From the NCBI GenBank assembly GCA_903828255.1, contig CAIKLQ010000035.1, positions 1 through 33,693 of the forward strand: 33,693 bases of DNA, in the 5' to 3' direction. The notes below the pieces were generated by a model. It had not been told where the DNA came from. It saw only the letters and a list, made by a program, of their open reading frames with translations, and ran no database searches. This document shows, in pieces, positions 1 to 7,884 of this stretch. The stretch's first letter is position 1, and each line of letters opens with the position of its first letter. This DNA is from an uncultured Verrucomicrobiota bacterium (GTDB taxonomy: Bacteria > Verrucomicrobiota > Verrucomicrobiia > Limisphaerales > JADLHS01). The position numbers and the translations under genes were made by a program.

Positions 1-58
1 CCTTCGTCCGCGCGAAAGGCCGGCCTCGCGACGCGCGGACGAGGGCGTCCGCGCTCCG
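1..58. repeat. Dispersed GC-rich palindromic repeat, copy 1 (cut by window edge)
   Basis: Positions 32-58 are identical to 10487-10513 (27 bp), which is the right arm of a near-perfect palindrome there. The first dozen bases (ttcgtccgcg) look like the remains of the matching left arm, so this copy is probably also a hairpin, cut by the window edge. It resembles REP-type intergenic repeats. Two copies in one window suggest a genome-wide family. The frame used by the eCIS fragment downstream stays open through it, but I regard that as an effect of high GC. Confidence 0.7.
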
Positions 59-126
59 ATGGGACGTTCATGGGGAGGGGTTTCGGGAGAACGCGACGAC
101 GACCCGCAGTTTCCCCCTCACCCCGA

Positions 127-153
127 CCCTCTCCCCCTCCGCGGGGGAGAGGG
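127..153. repeat. GA/CT-rich perfect hairpin repeat
   Basis: ccctctcccc at 127-136 and ggggagaggg at 144-153 are perfect 10-bp inverted arms around a 7-base loop. The surrounding 'ccctcaccccgaccctctcccc' style is familiar from intergenic repeats of GC-rich verrucomicrobial and planctomycete genomes (from memory, not checked). It sits just upstream of the eCIS gene remnant. Confidence 0.55.
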
Positions 154-191
154 AGAGCGCTCGGAAGGTTCTCCGCGCTACGGACCTCCCA

Positions 192-443
192 ACCAATTTC
201 GATCCGCTTGCAGTTGCGCTGGCGCTCGGCGCGCATCGGTTGTCTCGGCGGCAAAGCGGGTTGGGCCTGAAATCACTAGTGCGCCGACCGGCACAAGTTT
301 CGATCACCGACACGCACATAGATGTATTCTTTCGCCCCGGCGAAGCGGACGCTCGCATCCGGCGGGCGGCGCTGGACGTTGATCCGGGCTGGGTGCCGTG
401 GCTCGGACGGGTCGTGTCGTTTCACTACACGCGGAAGGATTGA
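192..443 (+). CDS. C-terminal part of a conserved eCIS-locus protein (partial)
   Basis: The frame reads NFDPLAVALALGAHRLSRR, then ...SITDTHIDVFFRPGEAD, and ends with ALDVDPGWVPWLGRVVSFHY plus four residues and TGA. I recognise the ending, 'R-R-A-x-L-D-x-[DN]-P-G-W-V-P-W-L-G-R-V-V-x-F-H-Y', as the conserved C-terminus of a protein often encoded just before the AAA+ ATPase in bacterial eCIS clusters. I know no experimentally proven function for it. No convincing start codon was found: TTG at 240 is possible, and the frame is open to the window edge through the repeats. The gene may therefore begin outside the window or be truncated by repeat insertion. It stops 2 bp before the ATPase start, which suggests translational coupling. 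Confidence 0.55.
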   Translation, partial: TNFDPLAVALALGAHRLSRRQSGLGLKSLVRRPAQVSITDTHIDVFFRPGEADARIRRAALDVDPGWVPWLGRVVSFHYTRKD

Positions 444-445
444 GG

Positions 446-2395
446 ATGCGCTCATCGCCGCTCAAACAACTAGCGCTGGCCCTGGTGGCGGCGCGCGTCG
501 GCCGGGATGCGGCGGGCGGCTCGGAGACTGATTTTCTCGCCGCGGCCCTCGAATCCGTCGGCGGCGCGGCGGAGAAATTGCCCGAACTTGTCCAGCGCGC
601 ACTGGAGCATCCGCGACCGGAGGATGAAGCCTTGCTGCGGCTGGCGCGGGCCTGGGATTTTTCCGCGCCGGAAATTCTCACGGTCGCGCTGGCCGCTGCG
701 GTGGAGGAAGACGTGATGGTAGGCCGTGCCCTGGCGTTTGCGCAAATGCCGCTGGCGGGATCGCGTCCGACGCTCGGCTTGCTGGCGTCGGCTTTCGGCG
801 GCTTGGCGGAGAATCAGCGGCTGACTCCGGGGCAGTTCGCAAGCGGCCCGGCCTTCGGCAGCGGTGTTCTGATGCTGGGCAACGATCAAGCGCCGTATTC
901 GGAACGCACCGTCGCTCTCCCCATGCCGCTGAATCTCGCGCTCGCGGGACGCGAATCTTCGTGGCCAAGCGGAGTGATCGGCGGGCCGATGCTGCCGGTG
1001 TCACTGCCAGAATCCATGCGGCAAATTTGCCGTCGCCATGCCGAGGGACTCCGCAACGATGGCAGCCCGGTGCTCGTGATTCGTTCGCCGTCGCTGGACG
1101 AGGCGCGCACGGCGGCGGCGGAAGTCGTGCGGACATTGAAATTGCGCCCATTTTTCGCCGAGGCGAACACGCCGCTCACCGGCCTGGCGGCGTGGTTGTT
1201 GTTGCAGGGGCTGGTGCCGGTTTTCCTGCTTGATCCGGCGCCGAGCGAAGTGAAACAGTCGCCAACGATTCCGTTTTATCGCGGGCCGGTGTTGGTCGCG
1301 GCGGGCTTGGACGGCACCATCGAATCTCCCGGCGCGGACGTAATCAACTGGCCACTGCCGGTGCCAACCGCCGATGAACGCACGGCGCTCTGGCGGGAAT
1401 CCCTGGGCGACACGGACGCGGCGGCGGAACTGGGGCGCAGCCACCGGTTGAGCGCGGCTCGCATCGGGCAGCTTGCGCGACTGGCGCAACACCAGGCTCG
1501 GTTCAGCGCGCAGCCGCGGCCCGGCCCGGAAATGATTCGCGCGGTGTCGCGTTCCGGCGAAGGCTCCGGCCTCGAATCGCTCGCACAACTGCTGCCCGAT
1601 CCGGTGCCGGACAACGCCCTTGTTCTCAGCGCCGAATTGCGGGCCGAATTGGAAATGTTGCTGGCGCGTTGCCGGCAGCGGGATGGATTGGCCACGGGTC
1701 TTGGCATCGCCGCCGCCACTCGCTATTCGCCGGGGGTGCGGGCGCTGTTCACCGGGCCGTCGGGCACGGGCAAAACCCTCGCCGCCGGCTGGCTGGCGAC
1801 GCGGCTCGGCTTGCCGCTGTACCGCGTGGACCTGGCGTCGGTGACGAGCAAATACATTGGCGAGACGGAAAAGAATCTCGCGCGACTGCTGGCGCGAGCG
1901 GAGCGGACGGAGGCGCTCTTGCTGTTTGATGAAGCCGACTCGCTCTTCGGCAAGCGGACCGATGTGCGCGAGTCGAACGATCGCTTCGCCAATGCCCAGA
2001 CCAACTACCTGCTGCAACGCATGGAAACGTTCGATGGCATTGCCGTACTCACCAGCAACAGCCGCGCGCGTTTTGATGCTGCGTTCTCCCGCCGGCTGGA
2101 TGTGGTCATCGAGTTTCCGCCGCCTGGGCCGATGGATCGCCGCGCGCTGTGGGAGGCGCATCTCGGGCCGGGCCACTTGCTGAGCGTGCAAGAACTGAAT
2201 CTGCTGGCCGGCCAATGCGATTTCGCCGGCGGCCAAATTCGCAACGTGGTGCTCGCCGCCGCCGTCGCGGCTCGCGAAGACAGCGGCCGGCTGGATTTTC
2301 CGAAAATTCTCCGGGCGCTGGCGGCCGAATGTCGCAAGGCCGGCCGGACGCCGCCGCCGGGATTGGCCGTGCCAAAACCAGTTCCCCAATCGTGA
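446..2395 (+). CDS. AAA+ ATPase of an extracellular contractile injection system (Afp15/Pvc15-like)
   Basis: This 649-residue cytoplasmic ATPase is probably the remodelling factor of a contractile injection machine; in Afp/PVC systems the Afp15/Pvc15 ATPase is needed for particle assembly. The C-terminal AAA module has Walker A GPSGTGKT (437-444), Walker B LLLFDEAD (D495, E496), a sensor-1-like IAVLTSN and an arginine-finger region AFSRRLD. The N-terminal 420 residues are family-specific, with a second degenerate alpha/beta region and no clear P-loop. I chose ATG446 over the GTG at 398 because it begins MRSSPLKQLALALVAARVG, follows the upstream stop by 2 bp, and has a purine-rich gaaggattgagg before it. 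The next gene starts 4 bp after its stop. The family call is strong; the eCIS assignment comes from the following DUF4157 gene. Confidence 0.85.
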   Translation: MRSSPLKQLALALVAARVGRDAAGGSETDFLAAALESVGGAAEKLPELVQRALEHPRPEDEALLRLARAWDFSAPEILTVALAAAVEEDVMVGRALAFAQMPLAGSRPTLGLLASAFGGLAENQRLTPGQFASGPAFGSGVLMLGNDQAPYSERTVALPMPLNLALAGRESSWPSGVIGGPMLPVSLPESMRQICRRHAEGLRNDGSPVLVIRSPSLDEARTAAAEVVRTLKLRPFFAEANTPLTGLAAWLLLQGLVPVFLLDPAPSEVKQSPTIPFYRGPVLVAAGLDGTIESPGADVINWPLPVPTADERTALWRESLGDTDAAAELGRSHRLSAARIGQLARLAQHQARFSAQPRPGPEMIRAVSRSGEGSGLESLAQLLPDPVPDNALVLSAELRAELEMLLARCRQRDGLATGLGIAAATRYSPGVRALFTGPSGTGKTLAAGWLATRLGLPLYRVDLASVTSKYIGETEKNLARLLARAERTEALLLFDEADSLFGKRTDVRESNDRFANAQTNYLLQRMETFDGIAVLTSNSRARFDAAFSRRLDVVIEFPPPGPMDRRALWEAHLGPGHLLSVQELNLLAGQCDFAGGQIRNVVLAAAVAAREDSGRLDFPKILRALAAECRKAGRTPPPGLAVPKPVPQS

Positions 2396-2399
2396 GCAG

Positions 2400-5300
2400 A
2401 TGAGCAATCGCTCCTTCAGCCCGATGCTGACACGCCGCGCCGCCCCCAGCGCACGACGCGCGGTGGCGCCCGCTCAAACTAATCGCGGGGCGGCGGCGGG
2501 AATGCCGCGCTTCATCACCGCCACGGCTCGGGCGGGTGGGCAAACCGTCGCGACCACTTCCACGCGAACGACCGCTTCCTCTGGACCGACTGCGCCCGTC
2601 AGCCGGCGGGGCGACCGCTGGGAAGCGGAGGCCAATCGCGCGGCGGAAACGGTTGCGCGCCGGCCAGCGCAATCTCCAGCCCCGGTCCGCGCGCCAGGGC
2701 GGCCTCGGGTCGTCGTTCGTTCGGTTTCCGTGGAAGGAAGCTCCGGCGGTCAGCCCATCGCGCCCGGCTTGCGGCAACGACTGGAGCCCGCGCTCGGCGC
2801 CGATCTGAGCGCCGTGCGAATTCACACCGGCCCGGACGCCGCCCAGGCCGCCGCGAGAGTCGGCGCACGCGCCTTTGTTCAGCACAACCACATCTTCCTC
2901 GCCGCCGGACAAAGTCCGAATGATCTCACGGTGATCGCGCATGAAGCTGCGCACACCGTTCAACAAAGCGCCGAGCAAAACGCCGAGTACGCCCACGGCC
3001 CGCCAGCGACAAGCCCGGCAACCCTAAGCCCGGCAACGCCGGGCATGATTCAACCCTATTTTGGTGAAAGCCTCGTGGACGCGGTCGGCGATGCCGCCGG
3101 GGCCGTCTATGATGCCGGGGCCGATGCAGTCGCGTGGGCGGGCGACAAACTGGCGGATGCCTTTTGGTGGGCGGTCAAAAAGTTCTTGCCGGGCTGGCTG
3201 GCGGACGCGCTCGGGAAAATCCGCGAACTGGGCATCGTGGGATTTCTCAAAGACCTTATCACCGCGCCATTCAGATTTATTTTCAGCGGACTGCGGGAGG
3301 CGGGTGAATTTGTCGGCAATTTCATCGGGCAATTCGGGAAGCTCGGAGCGCGGGTCGCCAAAATCCTTGGCGCCCTCGCCAAGGGCAATTGCAAACCGTT
3401 GCTCGAAGGCGTGCGCGAGTTGAAAGCCACGGTGGCCGAAATCTCCGGAGCGGTGTGGGACCGACTCGTGGAATTCTTCCGCCCGGTCGGCGATTTCTTC
3501 ACGGGCGTCTGGAACAATTTGCTCAAACCCATCGGCGGCTTCTTGAAAGAGGTCGCGGGGGACGTTTGGGATTTTATCACCGGGCTCGGCAGCAAGCTGT
3601 GGCAACTGACCGCGCCGGTGCGCGACGCTGTCTCCGGCGCGTGGGATTTCATCACCGACCTGCTCGGCATCGGTGGCGGAGGGGGTTCGAGCGAAGGCGG
3701 CGGGGGCTTGCTGGACTGGATTACTGCGAAGGCCAGCGAGGCGTGGGATGGCATCAAGAGTTTCTTCAAACCGGTGACCGAACCCCTGAGCCGGGTGTTC
3801 ACGGCGATCGGAAATTTTCTGCCCATCCGCTTGATCGGGGATTTCATCCGCTCGATCACGAATTGGGCCGAACATGCTGGCGAGATGGCGGACAACATGG
3901 ACAACGGCAGCGTGGCCGAGAACCAAAAGCCGCTGCGCGCCCAGATTCTGCCCGGCATCCTGAACGCGATTGCGGCCGTCCGCCGCGGCGTCTCGTCGGC
4001 GGGCGATGCGATTGCAGGGACCGTGACTTCGATCACTGGCGGCGTGGCCGAGTTGATCTCCGGGATCGCGAACACGCCGCCCTTCGACCTCGCCAGCGGG
4101 GCCTTGAACTGGCTGGGCCGCGCCGCCAACCAATTGGGCGGTTGGATCGCGGGCGGGGTGCATGGCGTTTTCGGCGGAGTGGACGGATGCCTCGCCACGC
4201 TGGCGCGGTGGGTGAATCCAATCCTGCGCGCTCTGGAAAAGATCTTCGACGTCATGAGCGACCTGGTCGGTCGCATGGGCGAATTGATCAAAGGCGTGTG
4301 GCACTTGATTCCAGCGTGCATCCGCGAGCCGTTGCAGGACTTCCTGATCCACCAAATTCTCGGACGCATCCCGGTCTTCAAGGAGATTCTTGAGGTTCCC
4401 AACATCGTCGCCCGGGCGCTCGGGCTGGCGCGGAAGATTTTGATCCAGGTCTTTGTCCACGGTGATTTGCTGGGAGCGGCGTGGACGTTCTTCAGCAGCG
4501 TGCTGGAATTTTTTGGCCTGCCGCCGGACCTTGTCGTCAGCCTCGTCCGCAATGCCGCCAAGGCGTTCAAGGACATCATCAGGAACCCGATCGGCTTCAT
4601 CATCAACACAATCAAGGCGGCGACGAAAGGCCTGGGTCAGTTCATTGACCACATCTGGACGCACCTGCTGAAAGGCCTCGCCGACTGGCTGTTTGGCCAG
4701 TTGAAGGACGTCAACATCACGGTGCCGCGGGAATTCAGCATCGCCGGCGTGTTCGATGTAGTTTCGCAAATTCTCGGCCTCACCAAGGAACATGTGCTCG
4801 GGCTGATCGCCAAGAAGAAAGGCGACGCCGTGGCCCAAAAGGTCCGCCGCGCGCTGGATGCCGGCGCGTTTGTGCTCCGCTGGCTGAAGGTCCTGATCGA
4901 GAAAGGGCCAGTGGGTTTCTGGGAAGAAATCCGGAATCACCTCAACGATCTTTGGGACACGGTGATCGAAAAGGTCAAGGGCTACGTGATGGAAAAGATT
5001 ATTCAGAAGGCGACTCAGTGGTTGCTGGGCTTCCTTGACATTTCCGGGATCACGCCGGCGATCAACACCATCATCGCGGTCTATAACGCCATCGAGTCGT
5101 TCATGCAGTACCTGAAGCAGATCCTCGAGATCGTGAACTCGGTGTTCCTCGGCGTGAGCGACATCGCCAAGGGGGCCATTGCGCGGGCGGCGGATTTTGT
5201 CGAAGGCGCGGCGGTGCGGGTGTTGCCGATCGCCATCGGATTTCTGGCCAACCAACTTGGCCTGGGCAAACTCGGCGAGAAGATCAAAGAAGTCGTCACC

Positions 5301-6344
5301 GCCATCCGAACGAAGGTGGACGGCGCGATTGAAAAACTCATTGATGCCGCCGGCACTGCGTGGGAATCCCTCAAGGAAACCGGCCGGCAAATTGCCGGTT
5401 CGATTTTCGATTGGTGGCACGCCCGGGAGTCCGCTCCCGCCGAAGACGGCGAGGAACATTCCGTCTATCTCGAAGGCGAGCCGGAGAACCCGCGACTCAT
5501 GGTTGCCAGCGCGCCGATGGACGCCGATCTGGCAATTCAACTGATCGAAGAATCCAGCCTCGGCGATGCGGAGAAAAAGAAGGCGCTCGGCAGCGCCAAA
5601 GAGCGCCGGCAAACCATCACCGTTGCTGTCAAGGAATTGACGAAGCTAAACCGTCAACTGGGCACGGGAGCCACCCCGGGCAACCGCGCCGCCGACAGCG
5701 AGGCGATCAGCGCGCAGAACAAACTGATGCGCGCCGCCATGCGGGAACTGGTCGAGATTCTGGCGAAGGCTGCCTTCGTTGGCGGCAGCTACGACGATCT
5801 GGAGCAAACCGTCGTGCCCGATCTCGGCAGCGCCAAGGCCTCCAAAGCCAAGGCGGATCCGCTGACCCCCAAACGCCGCATGGGTTCGCCGCCGAGCGTT
5901 GACCCGCCGGGTTGGGCCATGATCGTCAAGAAACGGCTGACGGATAATGCGCCAAACTATGTTCGGCTTCATTTGATCAACGAGAATTTTGAAGGCTCGG
6001 GCGCGGCGATCGGGAATTTGGTGCCCGGCTCGAAACAAAACAACGGCGATCACCTGCGTTCCGTGGAAAACCCGCTCAAGGATCTGGTCGGCCCCCATCC
6101 GAACGACCGGAAATACAAAGCGCAGGTCTGGTACGAGGCGAGCGTGAATTACTATTCCGCCAGCCAGGGTAAGGGTTGGGCGGCGGATGTCAAAGTCGCC
6201 GGCGTGAAAGCCAGCGACTTTGCCGAGTCCATTGACTTCCGCTGGGGCCTGTACAACTGGAAAGGCAAGAAGGACAAGTGGAAGCGCAATGCCGCCGCGG
6301 TCGGCAGCTTCCGGCTCGGCCCGGTTCCGCTGCCCGATTTTTGA
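2400..6344 (+). CDS. Giant DUF4157 (eCIS core domain) protein with C-terminal nuclease-like module; putative eCIS cargo/toxin
   Basis: 1314 residues in four parts. (1) A Pro/Ala/Arg-rich, probably disordered N-terminus (1-115). (2) A DUF4157 domain (about 118-190) with LGADLSAVRIHTGPDA and the metalloprotease-like motif HEAAH (181-185). DUF4157 is the commonest domain associated with eCIS loci and marks cargo or processing proteins. (3) About 215-1065: amphipathic, aromatic-rich helices with recurring 'F(F/W)xPVxxFxxxVWxxL' and 'AWDxI' phrases, a Gly/Ser linker near 423-437, and several hydrophobic stretches. This is reminiscent of tape-measure or pore-forming proteins. (4) About 1180-1314: RLHLIN (H1191), NLVPGSKQNN (N1206, N1214) and VEN (E1223), the H...N..P....N...E spacing of DNA/RNA non-specific (His-Me finger) endonucleases. 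That last part is inference. No immunity gene is evident downstream. The start lies 4 bp after the ATPase stop. Confidence 0.85.
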   Translation: MSNRSFSPMLTRRAAPSARRAVAPAQTNRGAAAGMPRFITATARAGGQTVATTSTRTTASSGPTAPVSRRGDRWEAEANRAAETVARRPAQSPAPVRAPGRPRVVVRSVSVEGSSGGQPIAPGLRQRLEPALGADLSAVRIHTGPDAAQAAARVGARAFVQHNHIFLAAGQSPNDLTVIAHEAAHTVQQSAEQNAEYAHGPPATSPATLSPATPGMIQPYFGESLVDAVGDAAGAVYDAGADAVAWAGDKLADAFWWAVKKFLPGWLADALGKIRELGIVGFLKDLITAPFRFIFSGLREAGEFVGNFIGQFGKLGARVAKILGALAKGNCKPLLEGVRELKATVAEISGAVWDRLVEFFRPVGDFFTGVWNNLLKPIGGFLKEVAGDVWDFITGLGSKLWQLTAPVRDAVSGAWDFITDLLGIGGGGGSSEGGGGLLDWITAKASEAWDGIKSFFKPVTEPLSRVFTAIGNFLPIRLIGDFIRSITNWAEHAGEMADNMDNGSVAENQKPLRAQILPGILNAIAAVRRGVSSAGDAIAGTVTSITGGVAELISGIANTPPFDLASGALNWLGRAANQLGGWIAGGVHGVFGGVDGCLATLARWVNPILRALEKIFDVMSDLVGRMGELIKGVWHLIPACIREPLQDFLIHQILGRIPVFKEILEVPNIVARALGLARKILIQVFVHGDLLGAAWTFFSSVLEFFGLPPDLVVSLVRNAAKAFKDIIRNPIGFIINTIKAATKGLGQFIDHIWTHLLKGLADWLFGQLKDVNITVPREFSIAGVFDVVSQILGLTKEHVLGLIAKKKGDAVAQKVRRALDAGAFVLRWLKVLIEKGPVGFWEEIRNHLNDLWDTVIEKVKGYVMEKIIQKATQWLLGFLDISGITPAINTIIAVYNAIESFMQYLKQILEIVNSVFLGVSDIAKGAIARAADFVEGAAVRVLPIAIGFLANQLGLGKLGEKIKEVVTAIRTKVDGAIEKLIDAAGTAWESLKETGRQIAGSIFDWWHARESAPAEDGEEHSVYLEGEPENPRLMVASAPMDADLAIQLIEESSLGDAEKKKALGSAKERRQTITVAVKELTKLNRQLGTGATPGNRAADSEAISAQNKLMRAAMRELVEILAKAAFVGGSYDDLEQTVVPDLGSAKASKAKADPLTPKRRMGSPPSVDPPGWAMIVKKRLTDNAPNYVRLHLINENFEGSGAAIGNLVPGSKQNNGDHLRSVENPLKDLVGPHPNDRKYKAQVWYEASVNYYSASQGKGWAADVKVAGVKASDFAESIDFRWGLYNWKGKKDKWKRNAAAVGSFRLGPVPLPDF

Positions 6345-6376
6345 GACCCGACTGTTACCCCCTCTTTTGACATCGT

Positions 6377-6520
6377 GTGCGCCAACCGAAGCTTGGTGCC
6401 GCTAGCCGGATGAAAGTCCCTGCCGGGTAACGAATAGTCAACCACCCGTACCAAGTGTTGGCGTTTTGAAAGAAACAGCAATGTGGTTCGAGCACCGCGT
6501 GAAGAGGCAAAGCCAGGGCG
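6377..6520 (+). mobile_element. Group II intron-like 5' remnant
   Basis: The stretch opens with GTGCGCC, the conserved 5' end of group II introns. It continues with phrases typical of bacterial group II intron domain I: gctagccggatgaaagtccc, then gggtaacg, then caaccacccgtacc, and later a 'gagcaccgcgtgaag'-like segment. No reverse transcriptase or domain V/VI follows; the sequence runs into unrelated debris. It starts 32 bp after the stop of the DUF4157 gene. The resemblance is from memory of such introns and no structure was computed. Confidence 0.4.
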
Positions 6521-6692
6521 ATGTGGTCATGACGCCCTTTACCTTGATGATCTTGAGCGCGACCGGCGACGCACCGGTCCCTGCTGCTCGACCACCTCCT
6601 CGAAGACCGTCCAGCCGGCGACGTGACGACAGTCGCGAAAGAAACTGCGCAGCGCGCAGCGGGCCAGATTCATGGCCGAGCTGCCGAACTAA

Positions 6693-7260
6693 AAGGTAAT
6701 CCTCGCATTGCTCTGGGTCGTGAGCGAGATGGAAAAACGCTCCCAGATTTTCGCCCGCGTCGGCGTGCGCAACATTGGATCGTTCAACTCGCGTCCGAAA
6801 GACAAGCCCTTGCCCGAGCGGGAAATGGAACTGCCGCTCACGGCGCGGAAAGAGAAAGTCGAGCCGGGTGCGGATGGGTTCGCCGTGGAAGTGGACGAGG
6901 AAATCGTCGTGCCGCGCGAAGAGGACATCATCATACCCGAGAAGCTCAGTTACATTGTGGTCATCATCGACGAGTTGGCGGACCTCATGTTGGTCGCGCC
7001 GGCAGACGTGGAAATGGCAATCGCGCGGATCACGCAGTTGGCGCGGTCGGCGGGCGTTCATCTTGTCCTCAATACGCGACTGTCTGGCCGAATCAAGCTT
7101 TCTGATAGCGTTAGGGCCGAAATCCCTGCTCGCATTGCATTTCGCTGTGGTTCGTGAGCCGAATCACGCGAAATCCTCGGCGCATTGGGCGCCGACAAAT
7201 TGCTCGGCAAAGTGCGATCTCGTGACTTCGCTCGGGACGTTTGATCCCAACTCGTCAAGC
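6693..7260 (+). pseudogene. ftsK: Decayed FtsK/SpoIIIE-type DNA translocase fragment
   Basis: The frame from about 6693 to the TGA at 7157 reads ALLWVVSEMEKR...GVRNIGSFNSR...LSYIVVIIDELADLMLVAPADVEMAIARITQLARSAGVHLV...IPARIAF. This is the Walker B (VVIIDELADL) and following region of FtsK-family motors. The family continuation 'LGALGADKLLGK' lies in another frame at about 7172-7210, so a frameshift follows RIAF. The N-terminal membrane part, Walker A and the gamma DNA-reading domain are absent. An insertion of about 30 residues (KDKPLPEREMELPL...) between the two helicase parts is known in some family members. This is a duplicated, dead fragment; the cell's working ftsK must be elsewhere. Confidence 0.8.
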
Positions 7261-7439
7261 TGACGCCGGCAGCAGAGCGGTTTTGTTGCGCTCCAAACAT
7301 TTTAGCTTTCGATAGCGGTTGGATTGCCGACAGGGAGCAGGATCGAAAGACGCAAATAGGCTCACCCGACGGACTGCTTCGCCTGTTGCGCGCGGTGCAG
7401 GCCCTGGCGTACCCCGCTGGCGGTGGAATCGAAAAGGCC

Positions 7440-7745
7440 TTATTTCGCGGTGGAGATCAATTTGAGTAAACCCGGAAAACGTTTATTCAACTCAGCTTGC
7501 CGCACGCAAGTCATGCACTTGGTGCCATCCATCTCCGTGAAAATGATGCCGGCGGCACGGAGCACCTCAAAGTGATGCGATCGAGTGGCCTTCGCAATAT
7601 CCAGCCGGACCTCGTTGCAGGCCAAGGCGCGCCCTTTGCTTAGCAGCAGCTGGCGGACGATCGCCAGGCGCCAGGGATCGGACATCGCCTGCATTACGAT
7701 GTGCAACTCCAGATCCTTCATTGCTGGATGAGAATAGGTCTTCAC
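7440..7745 (-). CDS. ArsR-family winged-helix transcriptional regulator
   Basis: Short DNA-binding protein of about 101 residues. The N-terminal half has the classic ArsR/SmtB signature: SHPAMKDLELHIVMQAMSDPWR, then LAIVRQLL. The recognition-helix region is ATRSHHFEVLRAAGII, followed by a wing (FTEMDGTKCMTCVRQAELNKRFPGLL). Cysteines are few (CNE, CMTC), and I see no standard ArsR metal box. I prefer the GTG at 7745, giving MKTYSHP..., because family members usually begin just before 'HP'; ATG at 7808 (122 residues) or ATG at 7721 are alternatives. It is divergent from the Old Yellow Enzyme gene with 139 bp between them, an arrangement typical of a local repressor controlling a flavin oxidoreductase. 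The inducer is unknown. Confidence 0.8.
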   Translation of the reverse strand: MKTYSHPAMKDLELHIVMQAMSDPWRLAIVRQLLLSKGRALACNEVRLDIAKATRSHHFEVLRAAGIIFTEMDGTKCMTCVRQAELNKRFPGLLKLISTAK

Positions 7746-7772
7746 AAGGGCACCATGCCACCAAACGAATAG

Positions 7773-7839
7773 TTCGACAACGATCGAATTACTTTTTGAC
7801 ATCCGCACCCTGCGACCTTAAGTTCGCAATCTGTCGAAC
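7773..7839 (+). promoter_or_regulatory. Divergent control region: candidate promoter and two candidate operator half-palindromes
   Basis: TTGACA at 7796-7801 followed after 17 bp by taagtt at 7819-7824 could be a sigma70-like promoter for the oxidoreductase; the -10 match is poor. Two small related inverted repeats flank it: ttcga-N6-tcgaa (7773-7788) and gttcg-N8-cgaac (7822-7839), the second covering the presumed -10/+1. They are plausible ArsR-type dimer sites, inferred from position and symmetry only. Confidence 0.3.
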
Positions 7840-7884
7840 GATAGCCAATCGTGAACCGAGTCATGCAACATTTTTGAAACCAAC

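Noticed and set aside
1001-2407. 468-codon minus-strand open frame opposite the AAA+ ATPase
   Set aside because: Antisense shadow; arginine- and glutamine-rich with no motif, while the plus strand carries a full Walker A/B set.
2940-2954. HEAAH as proof of an active metalloprotease
   Set aside because: The motif is characteristic of DUF4157, but no third zinc ligand was assigned, so activity is not claimed.
3024-5612. 862-codon open frame on the minus strand opposite the DUF4157 gene
   Set aside because: It mirrors the codon structure of the plus-strand gene, has a low-complexity R/H/D/P-rich composition and no domain; an antisense shadow in GC-rich DNA.
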